A stretch of DNA of 64,000 nt from Plazaster borealis (GCA_021014325.1 CM037458.1:21125063-21189062), one strand, 5' to 3'. Counted from the stretch's first letter, positions 25,401-31,275 are shown. Program-made: numbers and translations. The notes: a model not told the origin generated them from the letters alone.

Positions 25401-28400
25401 TTGTGGCAAACTGTGCATGATTTCCTTCTTCTTCCGAAACTAGGGAAATTTTTTAGGGGAGCACAAGGGGGTGCACCATTTTATTCCAGGAGGGCACCAG
25501 CTCTGGCCAATTAAAACTGTAGCTTATGTTTGCATTTCCCTTAAAGGGTCTGTATACATTTGGTAATTACTCATAAAATTAATGAAATAAAAACTTACTT
25601 TGTAAGAAGTACAGCAGCTTCTGATGGTATAAAGCATTTTGAGAAACAGCTCACTTTGAAGTAATGTGGTTATGGAAAAAGATATCAGTTTTTATCACAA
25701 CAAAATTGAATTTGAGAAGCTTTTCTGTCAGAAACGTTTCTCAGATTGTGTATTCGAATTGCGTGGACATAACCGCTCCAGATTTTCTGCAATATCTCAA
25801 AAACGCTACCACCTTTTGAAATGAAATTTTAACAGGTTAGTTTTATGGTCTATATCTACAACTGTATAGGATTGAAACAAACAGTGGGTTCCAATTACTA
25901 AACGTATACAATCCCTTTAAAACAAGCCCCCTTTCAGCACTTTTGTTATGTCTTTTACTATTTTTGTATAAGACAATCTGCCGGGAGTGTAAATACAAAC
26001 ACATTGTCGTTGTGTAAATGGAAAAAATAGTTTTCGAAACATTGAAGTTATCACATTAAAGCTGATTTGGCCAAACACTGAAAATATCCTTTCTAAACCT
26101 TGAATGTAATGATTAAACTTACCTCAATTTGTAACCTATAGGTCAAAACAACCACAAACTTGGCATCAGAGACACATAACTCATGGAGTAGTTTCCGTAT
26201 TACACACTCTACGCAACCAATACCTTCCACTGATGGAGTTGACCAGGCTTCCACTAAGAGCCTGGGTTCACATGCCACTCTTGCAAGGGGAGCTTCGAAT
26301 CCTCACCATGCCGTCCCAGCTGTGGTTGTGAAAAAAGAACCTTTACAAATGGGAGGGATTGAGCGACCTAATTTGGCCAAGCTCAGGAGAGAGATTGAGA
26401 ACAACAGAAAAGATGAACCAAAGGTTAAGGTAAATAACGTGATACTTCTTAGCATTGGAGAGAGAAATCCACACCCAGGCGTGTCGTGGCCAAGCGGTCT
26501 AGTTCACCTGACCCAAGCTCTGGTGTTGTCAGCAGCAGAGTGTGGGTTCGATACCCGGTCATGACACTTGTGCCCTTGAGCAAGGCACTTAACCATAATT
26601 GCTTCGTAAAAAGTTGGGAAGATAGTGCATTATGCTCTACCAGCCAGGCTCCTAGTTGATGATACCCATGCCTACATCCTTACAGACTGTGTAGGGGGCA
26701 ACCCTGTTTCAGCCCCAGGAGTAGGTGGCGACGTGCCTCTGGTGACAGTTGATTTGGGTCGATAGCCCAAATCAGTTAAGTGTAGCCCTCACCTTGAAGT
26801 GGCCGTCCGTGGCTTGTAATAAAAGGCAATCTCCCACAAAGAAAAAAATAATAATTCCAGAGCAGGTCAGGGCCTTCTTTTATGGCTCTGCTTACTGTAA
26901 GCAAAGAATTGGCGCTTACGTAAGCAGGGTTTTCGACGCTTACGTCAAGCGTATTTCACAGGTTTGCAGGAAATTTTTGCTTGTGGGTGTGGCATTCCTC
27001 CACATTACTAGGCATTCTTCGCTTACACAGCTAGCGCATAAATTCGCCGCTTGCCCTGTAAGCGAAGAATGGTGATTGCAAGCGCAGATTTCGGCGGTAA
27101 GCAGAGCCATGAAATTGAGCCCAGTTGGCCAGTTTGCAAGTGTTGGAATTGCCGATATCTTTAAATAAATCACCGACTCTGTAAACTCTTGCACTCATCC
27201 AGGGAGCGAGTTCCAACAGTAGCACCACCAAGCAGTTCAACTTCCATCATGTTTCCCATCCCTGGACCAAAGAGCCTTCAGCCAGGGGGCGATCTCTCCA
27301 GTCATCTGCTTCAGGTTCCAGACTATCAGAAGAGATACCTCCTAATGATAAACCTCAAGATGACATCGATTCTTCATCCTGTGGGTCTTTGAGGTACGTT
27401 AAATAGGGAGACTGCCAACATTAGGGCTATAGTTTAGCTCAGTTGGTAGAGCGTCGGCATGTTAATCCGGATGTCGCAGGTTCAATTCCAACTCTAGTCA
27501 ATTTTTCTTTGTTCTTAACAACCTAAGTTATGTTAAAATTCAAATACAGAAGAGGCAGCAGTGAAACTAGGGTAAAATTTATGGAGGCACAAGGGGGTGC
27601 ACTGTTTTATCTAAGGGGCCACTTCTGCCCCCCCCCCAAAAAAAAAAAAATGTAGTTTCCATTTTCATTTTTCCTAAACAAGCACCTTTTCACAACTGTT
27701 GTCATGCCGTTTATTATTTTTTTGTAAGACAATTTGGCCTTCAGGTAAAAACAAATACATTGTCTGCCTGAAAACAGAAAAATAGTTTCAAAACCATTTA
27801 AATTATTACATGAAAGCTTAGAAAATACAACATTTTATTCCGGTGATTTTTAATCTCAAAAGTCTAGATTTCAAATGGGGGGCTACCGGATTGGGGGGGG
27901 GGGCATTCCTCCCCCTTCAAAATCCTCCTCCCCAACTTAACTTCTGGCACTTTTTATCAAATGTTTGCCCTGTAGTTGTCGTGCTAGCAGTTTATGGCAG
28001 CTGCTTAGACTAACCCGGGTCAAATTTCATGGCTCTGCTTAGCAGAATCAAATCATCTGTGCTTACATAACTACATGTGCTGTAAGCGCAGAATTCCTCA
28101 GTTAGCAGAGCCTTGAAATTTGGGCCCAGACTAGGTTTGACGGTTCATCCAGCTGGCAGTTTACCTAAACTTTGTTTTATCAGTGGGAGCTTATAGACGT
28201 GTTAGACAAAGTGATTGGTGGGAGCATTCAGTGAGTTGTTTGGGTGCAGGAATAAGGCGGGTGCAGGTTATGATCCCGATAACCACCAGCCTTGCCAGCC
28301 CTTTCTCAGCAGTGCCCAATTTAATAGCTCTGCTCACCACGGAATTCTGCGCTTACAGCCCACAGTACACACTTTACAGGGCACTGTAAGCACAGGTGGT

Positions 28401-29773
28401 AAGCAGTGCCTCGAAATCGAACCCAAGTAACATCCCAGATCAGCTACTAAACCAAAATCCCTGTGTAGTATACCCCATCCCTACCCAATTTCAACTAGAA
28501 TTTCTCGAGTTCATCCCCTATTGTGGCTGTCTTCTAAATGTTGTATCTCAGAAAAACATCTCTCGTCTTCAAAGAATTTAAAATAGGTGTGCCATAGGCT
28601 CATTTTCAAGAAGCCCAAATTCGTCCATGTTTCTCCTCTTCTTCATGACCTCCACTGACTCCCAGTTGCCAAACGTATTCAATTTCACACTCTGGTCCAT
28701 ACATACAAGTCTCTCAACAACCTTTCTCAGAGTTTTCCTCTCATCTCTACTTCATACCCAAAAGTCCCTCGTACTGTCTTCGTTCTTCTGTAGGACGATG
28801 TCTTGATATTCCCAAGTCTTGCATTCTGGCTGGTGAGCAGGCTTTTTCTGTAAATCCTACTCCTGTTAGAAATTCTACTGGTCTCACAGTGCTTTCAAAA
28901 AGGCCCTCAATGAGACCCATCTTTTCTCTACCCGCATGTAATCTGGGTTTCTCCTGTCTGCCTCCATCCGTCCCTCTGGCATTTTCCATTTTCCCTGTCC
29001 AGCGTTCTGCATCCTCTGGTAAAAGGCACTTTATAAATGTCCTGTTTATTGTTACTATTATTTTTATTATTGTTATAGGATTTGAGGCATTGCATGGTGA
29101 GGTATCAATATATATTTGGTTTGCGTTAGAACCATGTGTATATCTACTTGCTAGGAAGATTTTGTTCTTTAATAACTTGTCTTGCTTTTTATTCTACTGC
29201 CGCAGAGTAGAATATTCGGAATTTGGGAGACTTCTCAGTTCTGAAAAGAACTGTCCTGCTTATTAGCTACTACCTGGGCGGGAGGTAGGAAATCGGGCGG
29301 GACTACTACTTTCGCTTTGTGGATCGGGGGGGACTTCTCGTTAATAACTACACTGCAACGGAGTGAGTTTTTAATAGGTCTCAATGTTTCGACTAGCTTG
29401 CTCTAGTCATCGTCAGGAGACTGAAGAGTGTAATACCTGTTTGTCCATTTATAGGGGTTCAGTGTAGAGTCAGTCACTGCTCTGATTGGTTCTTCTCAAA
29501 GGAGAACTGTGGTTGGCTGGCCCAAAAGAAGTCTCCCAAATTCCGAATATTCTACTTTGTGGCAGTAGAATAAAAAGCAAGACACGTTCTCAAAGAACAA
29601 AATCTACCTAGCAAGTAGATATACACATGGTGTTACCGCAAACCAAATATATATTATTATTATTATTATTTCTTCAACAAAATTCCGTTTCCCACAAAAT
29701 GTTTTAAGTTGTTCATTTTTTCGTTGTAATTTGCAGGGTACCTGAAAATGCAAAGAAAGTTCGCTTCAAGTAG
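1363..29773 (+). CDS. CCDC172: CCDC172-like coiled-coil protein, 10 exons, 462 aa (gene span)
   Basis: Ten exons join in frame at 1363-1441, 5202-5287, 17956-18072, 20102-20267, 22163-22264, 23605-23707, 25155-25374, 26142-26429, 27203-27393 and 29737-29773, giving 1,389 nt with one stop. All introns are GT-AG. The start is supported by an A at -3 and an in-frame TAG 15 nt upstream. The N-terminus (MSLNDLF..I..E.KA), the block FMQEISDFN in exon 4 and EALQ-like MCQALQQEVDRL in exon 7 match the vertebrate CCDC172 pattern as I remember it. CCDC172 is a tektin-2-associated coiled-coil protein of the sperm flagellum. Residues ~1-240 are highly charged and helical. Residues ~255-462 form a Ser/Pro/Gln-rich, probably disordered tail absent from the ~258-residue vertebrate protein. 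It has a VKKE SUMO-type site at 354-357 and ends KKVRFK, an RVxF-type PP1 docking motif. Introns are swollen by satellites. Orthology is inferred from short motif matches plus exon continuity. Confidence 0.8.
1501..2493. mobile_element. 993-bp foldback transposon with 8-bp target-site duplication
   Basis: The two arms (about 1501-1885 and 2110-2493) are reverse complements at roughly 90% identity or better, starting CTAGCCCACCTTGTTGAGC. GCCTATGG flanks both ends (1493-1500 and 2494-2501), an 8-bp target duplication of the kind hAT-type elements leave. No transposase is encoded, so it is non-autonomous. It sits in intron 1 of the CCDC172-like gene. The centre carries the 104-bp palindrome annotated separately. 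Confidence 0.85.
1899..2002. repeat. 104-bp perfect palindrome without spacer
   Basis: The dyad centre lies between 1950 and 1951, with 52-bp arms identical base for base. Each arm carries a TGACGTCA CRE-type octamer and ATGAATATGCAT. The ATGAATATGCAT block occurs again at ~2040 and inverted at ~2099, so the foldback centre is built of iterated copies. Confidence 0.9.
2502..3480. other. Intron 1 sequence without recognised features
   Basis: AT-rich, with only short ORFs lacking motifs and no obvious internal repeats apart from short homopolymer runs. Confidence 0.5.
3570..3720. repeat. Tandem 50-bp hairpin units plus pyrimidine tract
   Basis: Two copies of a 50-bp unit, each with an 11-bp stem (GGTGTTCGTGC / GCACGAACACC) around the 7-nt loop AATACAA, at 3571-3599 and 3621-3649. 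The spacer is CTTTGTTTTTGTTCTGTTT-like. A long CTT/CTTCTT pyrimidine tract follows at ~3668-3710. Confidence 0.85.
3725..4640. repeat. Diverged tandem repeat with ETS-like palindromes
   Basis: The block CATAACTCAAGATTGAAACT at ~3729 recurs at ~4060, and CATAACTCATGAACCACA at ~4206 recurs at ~4499. Units carry ACTTCCGGTTCAAACCGGAA or a variant, an imperfect palindrome of two CCGGAAGT-type sites, at ~3994, ~4311 and ~4605. Copies are well diverged, indicating age. Confidence 0.7.
5202..5287 (+). CDS. CCDC172: CCDC172-like exon 2 (residues 27-55)
   Basis: The acceptor TTTTTGTTTTCAG precedes the exon and GTACAT follows it. The translation includes RIKELQEECTTAQGQL, a helical charged stretch. Phase 1 in and phase 0 out. 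Confidence 0.8.
5338..5612 (+). mobile_element. tRNA-derived SINE
   Basis: The head resembles tRNA promoter boxes: GGTGTAGTGGTAAC is A-box-like and CGGTTTGAATCCC is B-box-like. An unrelated body follows (CCCGACTGCGTGGGTTTTCC) with an AT-rich 3' end, AATAAATGAAATGAAAATG. It lies at the start of intron 2 and is not expected to act as a tRNA. Confidence 0.65.
5972..6233. repeat. 13-bp minisatellite, CCGGCCAAGTGTA variant block
   Basis: About 20 copies of a 13-bp unit, mostly CCGGCCAAGTGTA or with GCACC/ACCAG changes, entered through a few GATGCCAAGTGTA units. This is the edge variant of the large array and recurs at 14236-14519 and 17448-17830, next to or flanking the same spacer. Confidence 0.9.
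6234..6949. repeat. Spacer, copy 1 of a ~0.7-kb duplicated segment
   Basis: Non-repetitive ~715 bp, nearly identical to 14520-15239 apart from scattered substitutions and a small indel near 6832. ORFs of ~73-80 codons exist on both strands (for example 6514-6756 minus) and are preserved in both copies, but with identity this high that is no evidence of selection. No protein family recognised. Confidence 0.85.
6950..14235. repeat. 13-bp minisatellite organised as higher-order repeats
   Basis: Roughly 560 monomers of GATGCCAAGTGTA with variants (GTGCA, GTATA, GTGGA, CCACTTG, CCAATTG, CCGAG). A marker block with GCAACTTGGAGATGCC and an 11-bp truncated monomer (GCCTTGTAGAT) recurs every 934-1,025 bp, and every interval equals 13n+11. 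The order of variants is conserved between blocks, so the true unit is a 72-79-monomer higher-order repeat. The minus strand is stop-free by composition. Confidence 0.95.
14236..14519. repeat. CCGGCCAAGTGTA variant block, second copy
   Basis: The same 13-bp unit class as 5972-6233, including near-identical terminal monomers before the spacer. It marks the end of the first large array. Confidence 0.9.
14520..15239. repeat. Spacer, copy 2 of the duplicated segment
   Basis: Offset 8,287-8,290 bp from copy 1, with a handful of substitutions. It shows that spacer, edge block and array were duplicated as one unit. Confidence 0.9.
15240..17447. repeat. 13-bp minisatellite, second large array
   Basis: About 170 GATGCCAAGTGTA-type monomers. 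The marker block occurs twice, 895 bp apart (68x13+11), and carries GCAACTTGTAGATGCC where the first array has GCAACTTGGAGATGCC, an array-specific variant. Confidence 0.95.
17448..17830. repeat. Divergent edge of the 13-bp array
   Basis: CCGGCCAAGTGTA, CCGGCCAAGCGCA and shorter GCACCGCCAAGT monomers. This is the most divergent end of the intron 2 array, as expected of a satellite edge. Exon 3 starts 126 bp later. Confidence 0.85.
17956..18072 (+). CDS. CCDC172: CCDC172-like exon 3 (residues 56-94)
   Basis: The acceptor is pyrimidine-rich and ends TAAAG; the donor is GTAAGG. The translation WLQHRENILKDQLTQVMENK is a clear coiled-coil segment and 117 nt keeps phase 0. It begins ~120 bp after the minisatellite of intron 2 ends. 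Confidence 0.8.
18410..19890. repeat. ~195-bp AT-rich tandem repeat in intron 3
   Basis: Units hold GTCCAGCATTTTTATCAAAT, then a TTCTAAAACGATGTAGTAGG-like block, TTAACTTGACCCCGGATAA, TATTTTGGGAAATCAAAT and GCATAAAATCAAACTTGAAA. Marker spacings are about 279, 161, 199, 194 and 196 bp. Copies are diverged by substitutions and indels. The CAGCATTTTTATCAAATTT block is shared with the satellite at 34-52 kb. Confidence 0.8.
20102..20267 (+). CDS. CCDC172: CCDC172-like exon 4 (residues 95-149)
   Basis: Acceptor TCTATTTGCAG, donor GTACTA. It encodes the FMQEISDFNQTHDLCG block, the strongest family match (vertebrate proteins have an F-x-x-EI-x-DFN pattern here), then RQRLSELKQQESCLLA. It ends in phase 1. 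Confidence 0.85.
20305..21712. repeat. 22-bp minisatellite in intron 4
   Basis: About 64 copies of a 22-bp unit containing TTGCCCTGGTCTTGGGACTC, with shortened (TTGCCCTCTTGGGACT) and +1 (GTCTTTGGG, GTTTGCCC) variants. Blocks of variants recur in the same order at ~20600-20900 and ~20900-21060, showing internal block duplication. 22 is not a multiple of 3 and the unit lacks stops, hence long shadow ORFs on both strands. Confidence 0.95.
21713..22162. other. Remainder of intron 4
   Basis: The first ~65 bp are the right flank of the dispersed repeat that contains the minisatellite. After that no feature is recognised up to the exon 5 acceptor. Confidence 0.5.
22163..22264 (+). CDS. CCDC172: CCDC172-like exon 5 (residues 150-183)
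   Basis: Acceptor GCTTTCTTGTAG, donor GTTGGT. The translation ELSDHRDAEVRRNKQTTEKM is charged and helical. Phase 1 at both ends, so it joins exons 4 and 6. Confidence 0.8.
22311..22440 (+). repeat. Dispersed repeat, unexpanded copy of the minisatellite host
   Basis: GGCCTGGAATTACACGAAGG, then TTGCCCTGGTCTTGGCCTTA and GTGCCCCTTCAAATGTTTCC. The same order of blocks flanks the minisatellite at 20286-21780 and recurs at 61121-61260, with only one TTGCCCTGGTCTTGG unit here. Confidence 0.75.
22441..23150. other. Intron 5 sequence without recognised features
   Basis: AT-rich, with no convincing ORF, RNA gene or tandem repeat. Confidence 0.5.
23151..23497 (+). mobile_element. tRNA-derived SINE with TATTATTATT tail
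   Basis: The head TCGTGGCCGAGCGGCTTAG and box GTGGGTTCGAATCCCAGTC look tRNA-Leu/Ser-like. The body includes CCTTGAGCAAGACACTTAAC and the 3' end is ACGCTATATAAGAGTCGG followed by TATTATTATTA. The tail resembles that of the LINE fragment at 28615-29085. Confidence 0.85.
23605..23707 (+). CDS. CCDC172: CCDC172-like exon 6 (residues 184-217)
   Basis: Acceptor TTTTGATACAG, donor GTGAGC. It encodes ELHMELEEQSIITKKLNEVK and ends in phase 2 within an Arg codon completed by exon 7. Confidence 0.8.
24040..24356 (-). mobile_element. tRNA-derived SINE, minus orientation
   Basis: The reverse complement begins TGTCGTGGCCGGGCGGTTAA, has the B-box GGGTTCGATTCCCGGTC, then CTTGAGCAAGATCCTTTACC. It has the same head as the other SINEs but a different body (CGTAAAAGAACCCAGAACAC), so it is a separate subfamily. 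Confidence 0.85.
24598..24952 (-). mobile_element. tRNA-derived SINE, minus orientation
   Basis: The reverse complement begins ATGTCGTGGCCGAGAGGTCT and matches the plus-strand copy at 26478-26820 along its whole length, including GATTTGGGTCGACAGCCCAA and the terminal CTTGAAGTGGCCGTCCG. Confidence 0.9.
25155..25374 (+). CDS. CCDC172: CCDC172-like exon 7 (residues 218-291)
   Basis: It opens RMRRELEACHDEGLEGMCQA and continues LQQEVDRLQRERWQRQLQ, corresponding to the C-terminal coiled coil of vertebrate CCDC172. It then turns into a Ser/Gln/Asn-rich linker with two imperfect QTNQANSS-type repeats and a basic end (KKNGPRKKQ). Donor GTAAGA. Confidence 0.85.
25435..26075 (+). repeat. Dispersed repeat interrupted by a TTAA element
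   Basis: The left part (GCACAAGGGGGTGCACCATT) and right part (TATAAGACAATCTGCCGG) are contiguous in the paralogue at 27560-27840. The break coincides exactly with the MITE at 25545-25916. Confidence 0.75.
25545..25916. mobile_element. TTAA-flanked MITE (piggyBac-like)
   Basis: The 5' end AGGGTCTGTATACATTTGG and 3' end CCAATTACTAAACGTATACA + ATCCCT are inverted repeats flanked by TTAA at 25541-25544 and 25917-25920. The 372-bp interior is AT-rich and non-coding. TTAA targeting with GGG/CCC ends is a piggyBac hallmark. Related copies lie at ~31576, ~32683 and 57627. Confidence 0.8.
26142..26429 (+). CDS. CCDC172: CCDC172-like exon 8 (residues 292-387)
   Basis: A 96-codon, phase-0 exon after acceptor CTATAG, with donor GTAAAT. 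It is low in predicted structure and rich in Ser, Thr and Pro. VKKE at 354-357 fits the hydrophobic-K-x-E SUMO consensus. A short charged segment, LAKLRREIENNRK, closes the exon. Confidence 0.75.
26478..26822 (+). mobile_element. tRNA-derived SINE
   Basis: Head GTGTCGTGGCCAAGCGGTCT, B-box GGGTTCGATACCCGGTC, CTTGAGCAAGGCACTTAACC, ending CTTGAAGTGGCCGTCCGTGG. Full-length partner of the inverted copy at 24598-24952. Confidence 0.9.
26875..27125. mobile_element. MITE of the GGCTCTGCTTA family
   Basis: The left end TTATGGCTCTGCTTACTG and right end GGTAAGCAGAGCCATGAAAT are inverted, with inner inverted GCGCTTACG / GCAAGCGCAG segments. Other copies are at 28015-28130, 28312-28430 and 59935-60150. 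Confidence 0.7.
27203..27393 (+). CDS. CCDC172: CCDC172-like exon 9 (residues 388-450)
   Basis: Acceptor CATCCAG, donor GTACGT. The translation is Ser/Pro-rich, disordered in appearance and acidic near its end (DKPQDDIDSSSCGS). It leaves phase 2, which exon 10 completes. Confidence 0.75.
27424..27502 (+). mobile_element. tRNA-like sequence (short SINE or tRNA pseudogene)
   Basis: TTTAGCTCAGTTGGTAGAGC is A-box-like and GGTTCAATTCC is B-box-like. The anticodon loop reads ATGTTAA (GTT, Asn-like). The T stem is broken, so a functional tRNA is unlikely. A sister copy at 53508-53595 shares the upstream flank ATAGGGAGAC and downstream CTAGTCAAT, which points to a SINE family. Confidence 0.65.
27560..27840 (+). 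repeat. Dispersed repeat, uninterrupted paralogue of 25435-26075
   Basis: GGCACAAGGGGGTGCACTG through TTGTAAGACAATTTGGCC with no MITE between. It also contains a C10/A13 homopolymer junction at ~27630. Confidence 0.75.
28015..28130. mobile_element. Short MITE of the GGCTCTGCTTA family
   Basis: Ends AAATTTCATGGCTCTGCTTA and TTAGCAGAGCCTTGAAATTT are inverted repeats around ~70 bp. Confidence 0.75.
28312..28430. mobile_element. Short diverged MITE of the GGCTCTGCTTA family
   Basis: GCCCAATTTAATAGCTCTGC at the left and GTAAGCAGTGCCTCGAAATC at the right are imperfect inverted repeats, with GCGCTTACAG / CTGTAAGCAC inside. Confidence 0.65.
28615..29085 (+). pseudogene. LINE 3' fragment (end of reverse transcriptase ORF plus tail)
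   Basis: Frame at 28646 reads DLH*LPVAKRIQFHTL then VHTYKSLNNLS, the LHWLPV-x-RI-F-L--YK-LN pattern that ends many CR1/L2-type reverse transcriptase ORFs, with Trp replaced by a stop (TGG to TGA). Further frame breaks precede an AFSVNPTP-like block at ~28840. It ends GGCACTTTATAAATGTC and a TTATTATTTTTATTATTG tail. This is a dead copy. Confidence 0.75.
29105..29657. mobile_element. Inverted-repeat element with Penelope-like hammerhead motif
   Basis: Arms 29105-29240 and 29522-29657 are inverted copies (ATATATTTGGTTTGCG; TATTCTACTGCC; TTCGGAATTTGGGAGACTTC). The interior contains GTTTCGACTAGC...TCGTCAGGAG, which on the minus strand forms a hammerhead-type core. Penelope-like retroelements are known to carry such motifs in their terminal repeats. 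A TTA microsatellite borders the right end. No reverse transcriptase is present. Confidence 0.6.
29382..29421 (-). ncRNA. Hammerhead-ribozyme-like motif (degenerate)
   Basis: On the minus strand: helix I strand GTCTC, core CTGACGA, helix II GACTAG/CTAGTC with loop AGCAAG, core GAAA, a tiny helix III region and helix I' GAGAC. The core fits CUGANGA...GAAA. One unpaired base sits between CTGACGA and helix II, and the cleavage triplet region is ATT rather than GTC, so activity is doubtful. Confidence 0.45.
29737..29773 (+). CDS. CCDC172: CCDC172-like exon 10 with stop codon
   Basis: Acceptor TGTAATTTGCAG. Only 12 residues are encoded, RVPENAKKVRFK, then TAG with a second TAG directly after. KKVRF fits the PP1 docking consensus [KR]-x-V-x-[FW]. 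A degenerate copy of this exon's surroundings lies at 54797-54860. Confidence 0.8.
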
Positions 29774-29779
29774 TAGCCA

Positions 29780-30426
29780 AGAGGAAAAGCCAAACTTCAA
29801 AAGGAGTTTATGAGATGCAGCACAGAAGGTCTGTTCTACATAAGCACCATTATGGTGCGACCATCTTGATCTGGTTCCTTCTCTAAGCAATCAGGAATGT
29901 AAGGGCAACTTATAATACACAGAAGAGAACCAGACTGTTCTACATCAGCGCCGTCATAGTGTGACCATCTTAATCTGGTTCCATCTCTACGCAATCAGGA
30001 ATGCATGAAAAACTTATGATACACAGGAGAGAACCAGACTGTTCTACATCAGCGCCGTTATGGTGTGACCATCTTAATCTGGTTCCTTCTCTATGCAATC
30101 AGGAATGCAAGGGCAACTTATGATACACAGAAGAGAACCAGACTGTTCTACATCAGCGCTGTCATGGTGTGACCATCTTAATCTGGTTCCTTCTCCAAGC
30201 AATCAGGAATGCAAGGGAATATTATGATACACTGAAGAGAACCAGACTGTTCTACATCAGCGCCATCATGGTGTGAACATCTTAATCTGGTTCCTTCTCT
30301 ATGCAATCAGGAATGTAAGGGCAACTTATGACTCACAGAAGAGAACCAGACTGTTCTACTTCAATCAGCGCCGTCATGGTGTGACCATCTTAATCTGGTT
30401 CCCTCTCCAAGCAATCAGGAATGCAT
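29780..30426 (+). repeat. 104-bp tandem array after the CCDC172-like stop codon
   Basis: About six units. Each has GAACCAGACTGTTCTACATC, GTGTGACCATCTTAATC and TGGTTCCTTCTCCAAGCAAT. GAACCAGA and TCTGGTTC within each unit can pair. The array begins right after the stop at 29773, so it may form the 3' UTR. One unit also lies at 31122-31270 and one at ~54890. Confidence 0.85.
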
Positions 30427-31121
30427 TCCGGGTAGTGCTGGCTCTGAAAAGAGCCGATGTGGTCTCGACGTTTCGAACAGTATACTCTGCTCGTCTTCAG
30501 GAGAAAAATTTTCAGTTTGAAACGTCGAGACCACACCGACTCTTTGAGAGCCAACACTCCTCCAAAAGAGATTTACACATGGTTGTACCCGCAAGTTTAC
30601 TATTTATTTATAGTTACTTTTTATTTTTCCACACCATGCAAAGCTTTGAACACCACTTAAGAATGCATTCGTTGTACATGTATTATCTCTGATCTATATT
30701 ATGTGTCTTGTGTCAGTGTAGCTATTTGTCGTGTCCAATGTTTGCCTGCCCTTTTGTTTGAATGGCTGTCTGTTTATTATTTTGTTTGTTAGTTTGAGCC
30801 TACATTGAGCCTAGTTTGAGCCTAGACATCTTGGGGTTAACCCCCCACAATGTTTTTAACAAGAAAGATTAAAGAAAAGGGACAATAAAAATCAAATAGG
30901 GAAAGCCAACAATATCGCTCTACTGAAGACTGGTGTATGTTTGGCAGTTTTCTACAAGCTTCTGCTCATCAACACAGCCCCATACTCTATTTGTTACAAT
31001 TATCCTACTTATTTTCATTGCTATTTATTGTTATTTTTGCTTTTACTCCATAATTTCATGTTCTTGTCATTATTTTTCATAGAAGTATAGTATGGAATAA
31101 AATGTGTATCTGAATCTGAAT
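30427..31121. mobile_element. ~0.69-kb insertion in the 104-bp array, Penelope-like
   Basis: GAATGCA borders both sides, at ~30420 and ~31121, and the array unit resumes exactly where it broke off. The left part has an inverted pair of CGTCGAGACCACA segments around 30453-30540 and a hammerhead-like motif. The right end has AATAAAATG and three TCTGAA repeats. No ORF with recognisable domains. Confidence 0.65.
30461..30504 (-). ncRNA. Hammerhead-ribozyme-like motif
   Basis: Minus strand: helix I TCTC, core CTGAAGA, helix II GAGCAG/CTGTTC with loop AGTATA, core GAAA, minimal helix III ACGT, cleavage triplet GTC, then helix I' GAGA. The layout matches the one at 29382-29421, including one extra base before helix II. 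The tiny helix III is typical of retroelement hammerheads thought to work as dimers. Confidence 0.5.
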
Positions 31122-31275
31122 CTGAATGCAAGGGCAAATTTTAATACACAGAAGAAAACCAGACTGTTCTACATCAGCACAATCGTGGAGGGACCATTTA
31201 AATCTGGTTCCCTCTCTCAGCAATCAGGAATACAAGGGTAACTTATGATACACATAAGAGAACCAGACTGTTTTT
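31122..31275 (+). repeat. 104-bp array, continuation after the insertion
   Basis: AGAAAACCAGACTGTTCTAC and TCTGGTTCCCTCTCTCAGCA continue the unit interrupted at 30426; a further partial unit ends at ACCAGACTGTTTTTGACTCG. Confidence 0.8.

Noticed and set aside
27424..27502. Functional tRNA-Asn
   Set aside because: The T stem has mismatches and the anticodon stem is imperfect; a sister copy with shared flanks at 53508 indicates a repeat family.
28747..29266. ORFs over the LINE fragment (80 and 125 codons)
   Set aside because: Out of frame with the recognisable reverse transcriptase remnants; shadows of a dead element.
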